DNA from: Deltaproteobacteria bacterium
GTDB taxonomy: Bacteria; Myxococcota_C; UBA6777
DNA length: 64,000 nt
Reading direction: 5' to 3'
Assembly: GCA_002731275.1 (NCBI GenBank)
Contig: PCBK01000029.1
Coordinates: 1-64,000, forward strand
Shown: in pieces, positions 8,632-17,736 of the stretch
How positions within the stretch are numbered: the first letter of the stretch is position 1
How the letters are laid out: each line of letters opens with the position of its first letter
Notes under the pieces: generated by a model
The model's database searches: none
What the model saw: the letters and a program-made list of their open reading frames with translations, nothing else
Told to the model about the DNA's origin: nothing
Translations under genes and position numbers: made by a program

Positions 8632-10083
8632 CTATTTTGTGTGCACGAATGTGATGAGAGGGGTGCGTTTGGGGTTGGAGGCGAGTTGGGGGGTCAATTG
8701 GATCGGTGTTTTGGCGGCCTGTTGTTGATCGAGCATGTAAAAAAGAACTGCGGTCGCCCCTGCAGCAGCCGTAACGCCTAAGGCAGCGTGTCCTCCTGTC
8801 AGCAAGCTCGCCGAGTTTTGTTCGGCTTTGGCATCCCTGCGACTGTTTTTGAGGCTTTGTTCGGCCTGTGCGTATTGTTGGTAGCCGAAGCCGTAAAGCG
8901 CACCCGTGGAGAGCAGGCCAAAGCCCACGATCCCTAGTGAGGCATAAAGGGCTGTTTGCATCGTGCTCTGTGGACGCTCGGGGATAGGGAGAATGCGTCC
9001 AATTCCCTTTGAAGCGGAGGAGCCGTAGGAGAGCACCTCCATCTTGTTGTTTTGGACACGAGCGCGTTGACCTTTGGAGAGGATGACATTTTGTACGTGA
9101 TAATTGCGTTGTCCGCGTCGGATCACGATGTATTGTCCTTGATGAAGGCCGAGGACTTGGTAGGCGCCTTTCTTTTTGATCAGCTCGGCTGCGAGGGTGC
9201 GTTTGTGTTTATTAAGGATGTAGTATGTGCCGTCGAGCTGTTTGCCGAAGTGGAGTTGGGCAAAGGACTTACGTGGGTGTGTCAGGATGAGTTGTCCGTG
9301 GCCACGTAATTCGTTGCGGAAGCTCGGATGTTGAATCCCGCTCGACAGAAAGAGGGTGTGGGTGATGGTGTGTTGATAGGCGTAGTTGTACACCTCGTTG
9401 AGCGTGACTTTTGTGTCTGCGTTGGCGTCTGCTGCGCCGCGAAGTCCAGAGATGAGATAGTGTGTAAAGATCGAACCCTTCAGTCGTTCGAGTTCGTGTG
9501 AATCCTCACCTTTACCGCTGGAGGTGATGATCGCTTCGCCTTCTGTGGTGAGATTGCTGATCTGAGGAGGAAGTTTGACCTGCTTATTGGTGCGACGGGC
9601 ACCTTTTTTGCGGATCATTTGTGCGCTCTGGCATGTATCGAAGATACCCACTTTGACTTGGGCTGAGGAGCGTTTGAGGCGTGCTCTGATCCAGGTGAAC
9701 GCGACGGGTGTTCTGCCCAAGTGCATCGCCTTGGTGTCTGCGTGTCCCGAGTAGTAGAACAGCAGCATCGTCGGTTGTTTGGGAGAGGTCTTGCGCAGCT
9801 GCTTGATCTGCTGTTCGATCTGTTCGATGGCCTTTGTGAGTTGGTTGTCATCTTTGCCGAGAAGTACGCGGGTACGTCTTGGTGCAAAGCCACCCAAGTC
9901 TTTCAGAGTGTTGTGCAGCCGCTGCACGTCGCGCTCTGCGTAGCGAAGGGGACGATCGAGTTTGTTACCTGCGTTGTTGCCGACGAGCAGCGCAAAGCGC
10001 ACGATCTCTTTTTGAGAGGCGAACACCCACGCTGGTGACAGACAAAAACATAACCATACAAACCAATTGATGGCTATCCGCAT
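8632..10083 (-). CDS. Secreted caspase-family (peptidase C14-like) protein
   Basis: This is a 483-residue protein. I chose the ATG at 10083 because GGAGG lies just upstream and it gives a clean signal peptide (residues 1-23); a longer frame from 10137 lacks both. Residues about 27-250 form a caspase-like p20 domain: LLVGNN at the first strand, the catalytic His in YYSGHAD (His114) and the nucleophile in FDTCQS (Cys151). Both catalytic residues are present. The C-terminal part has two hydrophobic segments (about 375-395 and 430-450) and may be membrane-anchored. It diverges from an ECF sigma / anti-sigma pair across about 290 bases, an arrangement I recall from Myxococcota. Its substrate is unknown. 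Confidence 0.87.
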   Translation of the reverse strand: MRIAINWFVWLCFCLSPAWVFASQKEIVRFALLVGNNAGNKLDRPLRYAERDVQRLHNTLKDLGGFAPRRTRVLLGKDDNQLTKAIEQIEQQIKQLRKTSPKQPTMLLFYYSGHADTKAMHLGRTPVAFTWIRARLKRSSAQVKVGIFDTCQSAQMIRKKGARRTNKQVKLPPQISNLTTEGEAIITSSGKGEDSHELERLKGSIFTHYLISGLRGAADANADTKVTLNEVYNYAYQHTITHTLFLSSGIQHPSFRNELRGHGQLILTHPRKSFAQLHFGKQLDGTYYILNKHKRTLAAELIKKKGAYQVLGLHQGQYIVIRRGQRNYHVQNVILSKGQRARVQNNKMEVLSYGSSASKGIGRILPIPERPQSTMQTALYASLGIVGFGLLSTGALYGFGYQQYAQAEQSLKNSRRDAKAEQNSASLLTGGHAALGVTAAAGATAVLFYMLDQQQAAKTPIQLTPQLASNPKRTPLITFVHTK

Positions 10084-10372
10084 TGGATTCCTCCATCCCA
10101 TATGAGGGACACACACTGTTGATGGGGTCAGCTGCAATGAGAGCGGGAATGATCAAGCACTGTAAAGCGCACCATCACCAATACGACCTGCTAAGAGGTG
10201 TATGGGAGCTGTGATCATCTGCCTGTTGGAACGCACGAGGGGGAGGTGATGTGTGTACATACCTCAAAAATTGATGCCTTTGTATATGATGCGTTGTCAC
10301 AACGAAAATCGCAAGCAAAAAGTTTTTTTTCCCACGATCGGGGAGGTGGATCGTCATTAAGGGTGTAGTCAC
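10084..10372. other. Divergent intergenic region, caspase gene / ECF sigma gene
   Basis: These 289 bases separate the minus-strand caspase-like gene from the plus-strand sigma gene and must hold both promoters. I see an A/T-rich tract ending in eight T at about 10320-10330 and a GGGGAGG stretch near 10340. No convincing consensus promoter, terminator or small ORF with a ribosome site was found. Confidence 0.5.
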
Positions 10373-10921
10373 TTGAGCAAGGAATTGGATAGAGAGCCAT
10401 TGGAAGCACGAGAACTCGCTGATATATATCATAAATATGGTCATTTGGTCTTGCGTATTTGTCGCGAGATCTTGCGTCAAGAACACGATGCCCAAGACGC
10501 AATGCACGAAACCTTTCTCAAGTTCTGGCGTTACGCCCCAAAACTACGAAATCGCGAGGAGTTTGTGGGAGGTCTTCGACGGACCGCGGTCTCCTGTGCG
10601 ATCGATTTGTTGCGATCGCGTAAACGTCAGGGACGCTACCAAGAAGCCTGGGCCGAGCTTCGTGAGGTCGTCCTCTCCGAGAGAGAGCAACACGACACAC
10701 AACGTTTGTTCCAGCGCGATGTCATCAGTCTCTTATTTCGGGCTGTTAAGGTCGATGAGAGCACTCTCCAGATGGCGTACTTTTACTATATGGACGAGAT
10801 GACCCTCGAAGAGGTGGCGGAAGCCACCGGTTTCTCTCGTCGCTCTGTGGGCATGAAATTGGAACGATTTCGCGCACAGGCGCTCAAATATTGTCGCAAC
10901 CACGACATCTCTTTGTCATAA
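10373..10921 (+). CDS. RNA polymerase ECF-type sigma factor
   Basis: This is a 182-residue protein starting at a TTG with AAGGGTG about eight bases upstream. Region 2 covers about 15-80 (LADIYHKYGHLVLRICREIL and DAQDAMHETFLKFW). Region 4 covers about 125-175, with a helix-turn-helix (MTLEEVAEATGFSRRSVGMK). Length and layout fit sigma-70 family ECF factors. It directs RNA polymerase to a small regulon. The next gene carries an HxxxCxxC zinc motif typical of anti-sigma factors, and the divergent neighbour is a secreted caspase-like protein, probably a regulon member. Confidence 0.88.
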   Translation: MSKELDREPLEARELADIYHKYGHLVLRICREILRQEHDAQDAMHETFLKFWRYAPKLRNREEFVGGLRRTAVSCAIDLLRSRKRQGRYQEAWAELREVVLSEREQHDTQRLFQRDVISLLFRAVKVDESTLQMAYFYYMDEMTLEEVAEATGFSRRSVGMKLERFRAQALKYCRNHDISLS

Positions 10922-11024
10922 ACGTGACACAAATGGTTACACCCAAAAGTCTCCCGATGATATCATTGGAAGGCATTGATATACCGGGGCTATACACTCT
11001 GGTGTGGACATGAGGCTTGAACAC

Positions 11025-11843
11025 ATGCACTCGTTAACACAACCGATCTCCACCAACACCGAGCGACACCATCCTTCGCGTATGCGTTGGGACATGTTTT
11101 TGCTCGAAGAACTCGCTGTCTCTGAACATAAACAGCTACAGGCTCACCTTGAGACATGTTCCCATTGTCAGGAGCAGGTTACGTCGATGCAGGCGGAGCG
11201 TAGAGCGTTTGAAGAACAGCTCGACATGAGCGCCTTTATGGGCGAGATGATGGAGCGAGAGCGCACATCATCCTCCTGGTCTTTCCAATGGGATATGTTG
11301 CTTCGTCCCTTTGTTTGGGGACCTTTGATGACCGCTGCGGCCTTTGCGTTGTTTTTTGGTATGCAGTCGAACAACAAGGTTGTGACTTCCCCCTATGGAA
11401 CAGGGCAGCTCCAAAAACAATATCATCGTGCGGTCGGTGTGAAGGGGACGCCTGCGCTGTCGATCTATCGCTTTCGTGGTACACAACGTATCACCGCACG
11501 CTCAGGGGCGACATACAAAGAAGGTGACACGCTCGGTTTTGCCTACCGCGGAAAAGGATTTCGTTACCTGTTTATGGTCTTGATCGACGCAAAGGGGGAG
11601 GTGAGCTGGCTCTATCCAGGCGAAGACGGCAAACGTTCGATGCCGATCGCCTCCCACGGCCAACTCAAAGGAAGCATTGAGCTAGATGGTAGCAAAGGAA
11701 AAGAACGTCTGTTGACATTCTTCTCGATGAAACCGCTGACCAAGGAAGCTGTGAAGACACTTATCCCGCAAGTCAAAGAGACCCGCCGCATTCCCTCCAA
11801 AGATAACCCCATCTTCGCACATCACTTTTTGATCCAAAAATAA
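11025..11843 (+). CDS. Zinc-finger (zf-HC2-type) anti-sigma-like membrane protein
   Basis: This is a 272-residue protein. The ATG at 11025 has GAGG nine bases upstream; in-frame GTG (11004) and ATG (11010) starts are possible. Residues 41-48 hold His-x3-Cys-x2-Cys (HLETCSHC), the zinc motif of many ECF anti-sigma factors. One hydrophobic segment (about 95-115, VWGPLMTAAAFALFF) would cross the inner membrane. The C-terminal about 150 residues are probably periplasmic, with a beta-rich part (LGFAYRGKGFRYLFMVLI) resembling DUF4384-like sensory domains. Inference: it binds the upstream sigma factor and releases it on an envelope signal. The gene stops immediately before the convergent dehydrogenase gene. 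Confidence 0.75.
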   Translation: MHSLTQPISTNTERHHPSRMRWDMFLLEELAVSEHKQLQAHLETCSHCQEQVTSMQAERRAFEEQLDMSAFMGEMMERERTSSSWSFQWDMLLRPFVWGPLMTAAAFALFFGMQSNNKVVTSPYGTGQLQKQYHRAVGVKGTPALSIYRFRGTQRITARSGATYKEGDTLGFAYRGKGFRYLFMVLIDAKGEVSWLYPGEDGKRSMPIASHGQLKGSIELDGSKGKERLLTFFSMKPLTKEAVKTLIPQVKETRRIPSKDNPIFAHHFLIQK

Positions 11844-14750
11844 CTACTTTACGATAGCTTTGTGGAAAATTTCGATGGGAGCAGGGGCTTCGTATGCTGC
11901 GCCGTCGAGGATCTGATGGCGACAGGAGGTCCCTGGCGCGAGGACGTCTGCTTCACCACGCTGTCGAACCGCAGGCAACAATACGATCTCGCCAATCTTC
12001 ATCGACAGATCGTATTTGTGCGCTTCAAAGCCGAATGAACCAGCCATACCACAACATCCGGAGGGGATCTCTTCGACAGTTGTCCCTGGTATCATCTTGA
12101 TCAGCTCCAGCGAAGGACCCGTCCCAACGAGGGCTTTCTGATTGCAGTGTCCGTGTACACGGTAGGTCTTGTCACTCTCCTTCAAATCAAAGGAGATCTC
12201 ACCCTCGTTGACCTGTTGGACGATGAACTCTTCGATCATCAGACAGCGCTTGGACATCTCTTTGAGATACGCTAGCTCTGGAAAGAAGTCGGGATACTCA
12301 TCTCTAAAGGTTAGAATCATCGATGGTTCCGCGCCAATCATGTAGGTGTCTTTTTGGACAAGTTCTTTCAAAAAGAACAGGTTTTTTCGGGCGAGTGATT
12401 TGGCGCTGTGTAGCAAACCTTTGGAGATCCGCGTCCGTCCATCGTCGCTGATCGGCGCAAGTTCGACGTGATAGCCTGCGGCTTCCAGGGTCTCGATGGA
12501 GGCTTTTCCGATGTGGGGTTCGTTGTAGTTGATCGCGACGTCCGCAAAAAAGTAGACGGTCTTGTTGAGCTTACCGGCGTTGGGGTGGCGTGCTTCTTTG
12601 GGGCGATGCAAAAACCACTTCTCCAGGGTGATGTCTGCGTAGACAGGAAAGCTCCTTCTTTGGTCGACGTGGAGGAGTTTTTCATTGAGCCACTTGATCC
12701 AGGGGTGACGCAACAGTTTGTTGGCGAGAGACGCGAAGGGCGCGATAAATCGATTCATCGTGCCGAGGTGTCCGATCGCGAGTGCGTGGAGGGGTGTACC
12801 GAGCAGATCCCAGCGGCGCTGTAAGTATTCGTATTTGATCTTGGCCATATCGACACTTGAGGGGCACTCTGACTTACAGGCTTTACATTCGAGGCACATG
12901 TCCATAGCGTCCCACACCTCTTGTCGTGTGAAGGCCTCGTTCGGACCGTATTGTGCGATCGCTGTTCGCAGGACATTGGCGCGACCACGGGTCGTGTGCG
13001 TTTCCTCTCGTGTACCTTGATAAGAAGGGCACATCGTCCCCTGTGCTTCGGGGGATTTGCGACATGCACCGGCCCCATTGCAAAATTCGATCGCGCGTAG
13101 ATACCCATGTTGTTTTTCGAAGGTCATCTGTGTTGGGATGTCGTGGGTCACGTAATCAGGCGGATAGCGTTGATCTGTGTCCATCGGCAGGGCGTCGACG
13201 ATCTTGTTGGGGTTGAAGATCTTGTTGGGGTCAAAGGCGTGTTTGGTCTCTTTCAGCGCGCCGTACAATTTGGGGCCAAAGAACTTCTCAGCGAATGGCG
13301 CACGTAGTCGCCCATCGCCGTGTTCTGCGGAGACAGAGCCGCCGTATTTGATCACGAGGTCGACGACTTCGTGGGAGATGTCGACCATCTTTTTGAGGTC
13401 TGTGGGGTCCTTGAGGTTGAGGATGGGTCTCATGTGGAGGACGCCGACAGAGGCGTGTGCATAGTATGTGCAGTTTGTGTCGTACTTCTCCATAATTTTC
13501 TGGAAGTTTTCGACATACTCGGGGAGGTGCTCAGGTGGGACACCTGTATCTTCCATGAACGTTGCGGGTTTTGCATCACCGGGTAACGCCATGAGAAGGC
13601 CAAGGCCGGCTTTGCGCAGCTTCCAGACTTTGTTGATGTCATTGCCCCAGAGTTTGGGGAAGGCGTAGCCGAGACCTTCGCGCTTGAGGTGTTCGATCAG
13701 GCCGTCCATTTTGGCCTCGATCTCCTTCTTTGAGTAGCCATAAAATTCGACGGGGAGGATGGCTTGTGGTTTGCCTTCGATGAAGAAACGCAGGTGACGT
13801 GCGGCGTAACTCTTGTCGGCGAGGTCGAGGACGACACGGTCCATCAGCTCGATGGCGCAGGGAGCGTGTTCGAGGGCGATGACAGTTGCGCGCAAGGCTT
13901 CACCTAGATCATCAAATTGAAGGGCGACAAGGCCGTTCATCTCGGGACGCTGTACGAGTTTCATACGCGCTTTGGTGACGAGGCCAAGTGTACCTTCTGA
14001 AGCGCAGAGTAGGCGGCTGAGGTTGAGTGGTTTGCGCTCGTCGATCAACTCGTCGAGGAGGTATCCTGTGTTGCGCCGGAGGATCTTGGGGTATGTGTCC
14101 TCGATGTCTTGCTTATAGGTGTCGATGATACGTGTGATTTCGCGGTATATATGGCCTTCGAGATCTTGTTGTTGCTTTTTGCGTTCGACCTCGGCGGGGG
14201 TTAGATCCTTGAATCGCACGAGAGAGCCATCGTGAAGGACGACATCTGTTTCAAGAGTGTGATCGACGGTTTTGCCCCAGTGAAGGGAGTGTGCACCACA
14301 GGAGTTGTTGCCGATCATGCCACCGATCATGGCGCGGTTGGAGGTCGAGGTGTCTGGACCGAACATCAAGTTTTCGTGCGCGACCATTCTGGTCAGATCG
14401 TCCTGGATGACACCGGGTTGGACGAGCGCCCACTCTTCTTCGGGGTTGAAGTCGAGCATCTTGTTCATGTACTTGGAGATGTCGAGGACGATACCTTTTC
14501 CAACACACTGCCCGGCGAGAGATGTGCCGCCTGCTCGTGGGATGATTGGGACGCCGTAGGTGGAGGCGACCTGGACAGTGCGGATCACGTCTTCTTCGTG
14601 TCGTGGGATGACGACGCCGTAAGGTTCGACTTGGTAGATCGATGCGTCCGTGGAGTAGAGCATTTTGGAGAGGGAGTCCGTGCGGACTTCGCCTTCGATG
14701 CTGTGTTGGAGGGCGGCAAAGGCTTCTTTGGCCGCAGTTGAACGGGACAT
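11844..14750 (-). CDS. FAD-linked oxidase / Fe-S oxidoreductase fusion (D-lactate or D-2-hydroxyglutarate dehydrogenase type, YdiJ-like)
   Basis: This is a 968-residue protein with AAGGAG ahead of the ATG at 14750. The N-terminal half is a PCMH-type FAD domain (about 20-230, with IPRAGGTSLAGQ) and an FAD-oxidase C-terminal domain (about 260-520). The second half has ferredoxin-like cysteine clusters (CNGAGACRKS..MCPSY near 575-595 and CLECKACKSECP near 640) and a CCG domain ending in SGCCGMAGSFG. Such fused GlcD/GlpC proteins oxidise D-2-hydroxyacids and pass electrons to quinones or cytochromes. The exact substrate is not decidable from sequence. It stands alone, convergent with the anti-sigma-like gene. 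Confidence 0.88.
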   Translation of the reverse strand: MSRSTAAKEAFAALQHSIEGEVRTDSLSKMLYSTDASIYQVEPYGVVIPRHEEDVIRTVQVASTYGVPIIPRAGGTSLAGQCVGKGIVLDISKYMNKMLDFNPEEEWALVQPGVIQDDLTRMVAHENLMFGPDTSTSNRAMIGGMIGNNSCGAHSLHWGKTVDHTLETDVVLHDGSLVRFKDLTPAEVERKKQQQDLEGHIYREITRIIDTYKQDIEDTYPKILRRNTGYLLDELIDERKPLNLSRLLCASEGTLGLVTKARMKLVQRPEMNGLVALQFDDLGEALRATVIALEHAPCAIELMDRVVLDLADKSYAARHLRFFIEGKPQAILPVEFYGYSKKEIEAKMDGLIEHLKREGLGYAFPKLWGNDINKVWKLRKAGLGLLMALPGDAKPATFMEDTGVPPEHLPEYVENFQKIMEKYDTNCTYYAHASVGVLHMRPILNLKDPTDLKKMVDISHEVVDLVIKYGGSVSAEHGDGRLRAPFAEKFFGPKLYGALKETKHAFDPNKIFNPNKIVDALPMDTDQRYPPDYVTHDIPTQMTFEKQHGYLRAIEFCNGAGACRKSPEAQGTMCPSYQGTREETHTTRGRANVLRTAIAQYGPNEAFTRQEVWDAMDMCLECKACKSECPSSVDMAKIKYEYLQRRWDLLGTPLHALAIGHLGTMNRFIAPFASLANKLLRHPWIKWLNEKLLHVDQRRSFPVYADITLEKWFLHRPKEARHPNAGKLNKTVYFFADVAINYNEPHIGKASIETLEAAGYHVELAPISDDGRTRISKGLLHSAKSLARKNLFFLKELVQKDTYMIGAEPSMILTFRDEYPDFFPELAYLKEMSKRCLMIEEFIVQQVNEGEISFDLKESDKTYRVHGHCNQKALVGTGPSLELIKMIPGTTVEEIPSGCCGMAGSFGFEAHKYDLSMKIGEIVLLPAVRQRGEADVLAPGTSCRHQILDGAAYEAPAPIEIFHKAIVK

Positions 14751-14863
14751 GTGACAAATCTCCTTGCTGTATTGGTGTGTGGTCTGACACCAGCGGTGCC
14801 GCGCGAATATACCACACCCGATATCATGACACCAACAAACGCCACGTCAAGGATACAAAGTGC

Positions 14864-16555
14864 TCACTGTGATGTGTTTGTTGTTGGGAGCGAGCTGGGA
14901 GGTCTCTGTTTGGGGTGGGTCGCCAGATATCGCTGTAGCTGAAAAAGAAGACGCAAAAGCGAGCGGTAGCGAGGGAAGCGTTTTTGTCCTCTTTGGACGA
15001 CCTTGAGAGACTCTTGAAAGCGTCCAAGTCGCACAAAGGCGACACCTAGATTGTAGTATGAAGAGGGTTCATGAGGTAACAACTCTAGCGCACGTTTTGC
15101 AGCCGAAAGGGCGCGGGTGTGTCGATGCAAGTTGATCAAACAGCCCGCGTAATTTCTCCAGGCACGTCCGTAAACTGGAGCGTAACGGGTGGCTGCTGCA
15201 AAGTACTCCAGCGCACCTTTGCATCCCTTTTTCATCCGGACTGCGTGTCCATAGTGATAGAGAATATGACCGTCTTTTGGACGCCTTTGTAGATCCGCAC
15301 CGTACAATGACAGAGCGTCTTTCCAGTGCTTCGACTCTTGATGAAGTGTAACACCTGCGTAAAGCAACAAGAGGCTCCCAACACTGCCCACAAGCCAAAG
15401 AGAGCGAGCTGAGGCGTGTTTGCGTAGCCCATTCACAGCCAAGCCGATGAGCACGCAGAGTCCAACGGCAGGAAAGTACAAGTAGCGATTGCCCAGCAGT
15501 TTCAGTGTGGGGACGGAGACTGTGTAGGGAGACAGGCAGATCAAAAACCATCCAAGCCCAAAAAGTGCCCCTCCTGCGTATGTATTTTGTCGAAACCACA
15601 ACCAAAACAGCCATACGATTGTGAGAAGCAAAACGCCGAGTAAAGTGAGCGTATACCACACAGGGAGCGGTGAATAGGATGCGATGGTCAAGCCATTCTG
15701 GAGGGTGAGGGCGTGCCAGAGATAGTGCCATACGATCGAGGTGTAGTGATGGAGGTGAGACCAGAGCGAGCTTTCAACAAGCGCTGTGCTCGAAGAGATT
15801 CCGATACTTGCGCGTATCAGGAAGACACTCCCGACACCCACTGTTGGCATGAGGAGCCATCCCCAATGCCAGGACTTTCGTTCGATGTTGTTGGGGTTCC
15901 AGAGCATGAAAATGGCAAAGAGACTAGGCATCACGACGTGAATCTCTTTGCAGAGAAAGGCGGCCATACTCAACAAGCCAGCACCTGCCGCCCTGATCCA
16001 TAGATATCGAGGGCCGTGTTCCACGTCCTCTTGTGTGGTAGGCCAACACAAACAGGCGAGCAGCGCAAACAAGACACCGAGTGTGTCGTGTCTGCCTGTG
16101 AGCCACATGATGGGTTCTGTCATCCCTGGGTGGAATGCGAAAAAGAGTCCTCCCCACCAAGCTGCAAGCCGGTCGTTGAGCCAGCGCAACAACAATAGAA
16201 AGACACAAAGGGTTACGCTCATGTGCACGAGGATATTGACGATACGCGAGATGACGAGCTGTTTGCCAAAGAGCTGGGTTTCGAGCCAAAAGCTGAGCAT
16301 CGCGATGGGATGGTACGCTTGGCCTTCGCGTCCCATCGCACCTTGCCATGTCCCGTGCAAAAAGACATCTCGCCAGCCCTGTGAAGATGTTAACTGTGCG
16401 TTATGTTGGACGAGAAAGACATCATCCCATACATATGTTCCAGAGAGAGAGAGGGCCAGTGTTGTGATGAGGCCGAGGAGGAGGAGTCCCAAGAAGAGAA
16501 ACGTTGTCTGTCTGTGCTGTGAGATCGATGCTTTTGGCAAGTATAACCGCTCCAT
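14864..16555 (-). CDS. GT-C type membrane glycosyltransferase-like protein with C-terminal TPRs (TMTC-like)
   Basis: This is a 563-residue protein from the ATG at 16555; an in-frame TTG at 16579 is an alternative, and neither has a good ribosome site. About ten or eleven hydrophobic segments span residues 20-420. The first periplasmic loop carries YVWDDVFLVQHN, the Asp-containing motif placed like the catalytic Asp of GT-C (PMT/TMTC-like) enzymes. The C-terminal part (about 430-545) has TPR repeats (AWRNYAGCLINLHRH.., SSYYNLGVAFVRLGRF). It probably transfers a sugar from a lipid carrier to an acceptor. Donor and acceptor are unknown. Confidence 0.72.
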   Translation of the reverse strand: MERLYLPKASISQHRQTTFLFLGLLLLGLITTLALSLSGTYVWDDVFLVQHNAQLTSSQGWRDVFLHGTWQGAMGREGQAYHPIAMLSFWLETQLFGKQLVISRIVNILVHMSVTLCVFLLLLRWLNDRLAAWWGGLFFAFHPGMTEPIMWLTGRHDTLGVLFALLACLCWPTTQEDVEHGPRYLWIRAAGAGLLSMAAFLCKEIHVVMPSLFAIFMLWNPNNIERKSWHWGWLLMPTVGVGSVFLIRASIGISSSTALVESSLWSHLHHYTSIVWHYLWHALTLQNGLTIASYSPLPVWYTLTLLGVLLLTIVWLFWLWFRQNTYAGGALFGLGWFLICLSPYTVSVPTLKLLGNRYLYFPAVGLCVLIGLAVNGLRKHASARSLWLVGSVGSLLLLYAGVTLHQESKHWKDALSLYGADLQRRPKDGHILYHYGHAVRMKKGCKGALEYFAAATRYAPVYGRAWRNYAGCLINLHRHTRALSAAKRALELLPHEPSSYYNLGVAFVRLGRFQESLKVVQRGQKRFPRYRSLLRLLFQLQRYLATHPKQRPPSSLPTTNTSQ

Positions 16556-16571
16556 TGGCTGGCGGGGAAGT

Positions 16572-16587
16572 GATAACAAACGTTATC
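16572..16587. promoter_or_regulatory. Inverted repeat upstream of the GT-C/TPR gene
   Basis: GATAAC-N4-GTTATC is a perfect six-base inverted repeat lying 17 bases upstream of the ATG at 16555. It could be an operator half-site pair or a small mRNA hairpin. Nothing else supports a regulator. Confidence 0.3.
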
Positions 16588-16648
16588 TGTTTGTCGTGGG
16601 TGTTGTCAAGGGAGTGTGGAGGGCCGCAGCTTATCTGCTGAGTGGGTG

Positions 16649-17431
16649 TCAGCTGTTGTTCTTCAACTCACGAATGGCACCGAAAACAGCTGCGGGATCG
16701 GAAGAGTCAGCGCCGGTGTTGGCTGCGGATTGTTTGATGGCTGGTTGTTCGACGCGCAAAAATGGATTGACTTGCCACTCAACACCGATTGTAGAGGGGA
16801 TGGTGGGTTTGTTTTCTGCACGCAACGTTGCGACTTCGTCGAGTTTTTGTTGGATGATTGCGTTGTCTGGATCGACCTTTGCAGCAAAGCGCAGGTTGGA
16901 CGCGGTGTACTCGTGACCACAGTACACCCGTGTTTCGTGGGGAAGGGCGCCGAGCTTTTGGAAGGAGGTGTGCATCTGCGCTGCTGTCCCTTCAAATAAG
17001 CGCCCACAACCGCCGTAAAACATCACGTCTCCACAAAACAGGTCACCTGTCTGCTCGAAGTAATAGGAGATATGTCCGTTTGTGTGTCCTGGTGTGAAAA
17101 AGACTTTGGCGGAGACTTCGCCAAAAGTGACGATATCACCTTCTTGCAGGGGATAGGTCATACCAGGAATGCGTTCTTTGTCGCTGTGATGCCCGTACAC
17201 TTTGATTTTAGAGTAACGTGCGATGAGATCCCGGTTACCGTTGATGTGGTCCCAGTGATGATGTGTATTCAAAATGGCGACAGGGGTGACGCCTTTGGAT
17301 TCGATGACTTCTATCATTTTGTCGGCTTCAGGGCAGTCGACGATTGCAGCTTTTTGGGTCGATTTGCAGATGAGCAAATAGGCGTAATTGTCCTGGAGCT
17401 GAGGGACCAGGACCACTTCGAGCTCATGCAT
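16649..17431 (-). CDS. gloB: Hydroxyacylglutathione hydrolase (glyoxalase II)
   Basis: This is a 260-residue cytosolic metallo-beta-lactamase-fold enzyme. It hydrolyses S-D-lactoylglutathione to D-lactate and glutathione, the second step of methylglyoxal detoxification. THHHWDH (residues 56-62) is the binuclear metal motif. GHTNGHI, GDVMFYGGCGRLFEG and YCGHEYT supply the remaining ligands in the usual order. Length is that of the family (about 250-260), and the C-terminal domain for glutathione binding is present. GGAGAG precedes the ATG at 17431. Confidence 0.95.
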   Translation of the reverse strand: MHELEVVLVPQLQDNYAYLLICKSTQKAAIVDCPEADKMIEVIESKGVTPVAILNTHHHWDHINGNRDLIARYSKIKVYGHHSDKERIPGMTYPLQEGDIVTFGEVSAKVFFTPGHTNGHISYYFEQTGDLFCGDVMFYGGCGRLFEGTAAQMHTSFQKLGALPHETRVYCGHEYTASNLRFAAKVDPDNAIIQQKLDEVATLRAENKPTIPSTIGVEWQVNPFLRVEQPAIKQSAANTGADSSDPAAVFGAIRELKNNS

Positions 17432-17736
17432 GGCGCTCTCCAGTGGTTGAGAGGTGAACGGAGATTGTACTGTCTACCTGGATGTTTTCACGAGGGGAGA
17501 GATCCAAAGAGGGGCAGATCGGTTACCCGACAGATGGATATCAAAGGACTGGCAGACGTTGGCTTTGACGAATATGTACACTATATCGCGAAGCGACAAG
17601 CACAAACAAGAAGTTTTGCACAATGTTCGCATCTCAGCCTGCTCGGGGGGACTGAAATGATGCTGTATGTGTGCGTGTTTGGGGAGCGATGTACGGAGCA
17701 AAGGGGAAAGGAAAAAGGAGCAGAGAGAAGTGGGGA
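17432..17736. other. Intergenic region upstream of gloB
   Basis: These 305 bases lie between gloB and the lipoprotein gene, both on the minus strand. They hold a candidate minus-strand promoter (listed separately) about 150 bases from the gloB start. I see no small gene or clear terminator. Confidence 0.5.
17580..17609 (-). promoter_or_regulatory. Candidate sigma-70 promoter for gloB
   Basis: On the minus strand, TTGTTT (17609-17604), an 18-base spacer and TATAGT (17585-17580). The -10 matches five of six consensus bases; the -35 is weak. The leader would be about 140 bases. Confidence 0.3.
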
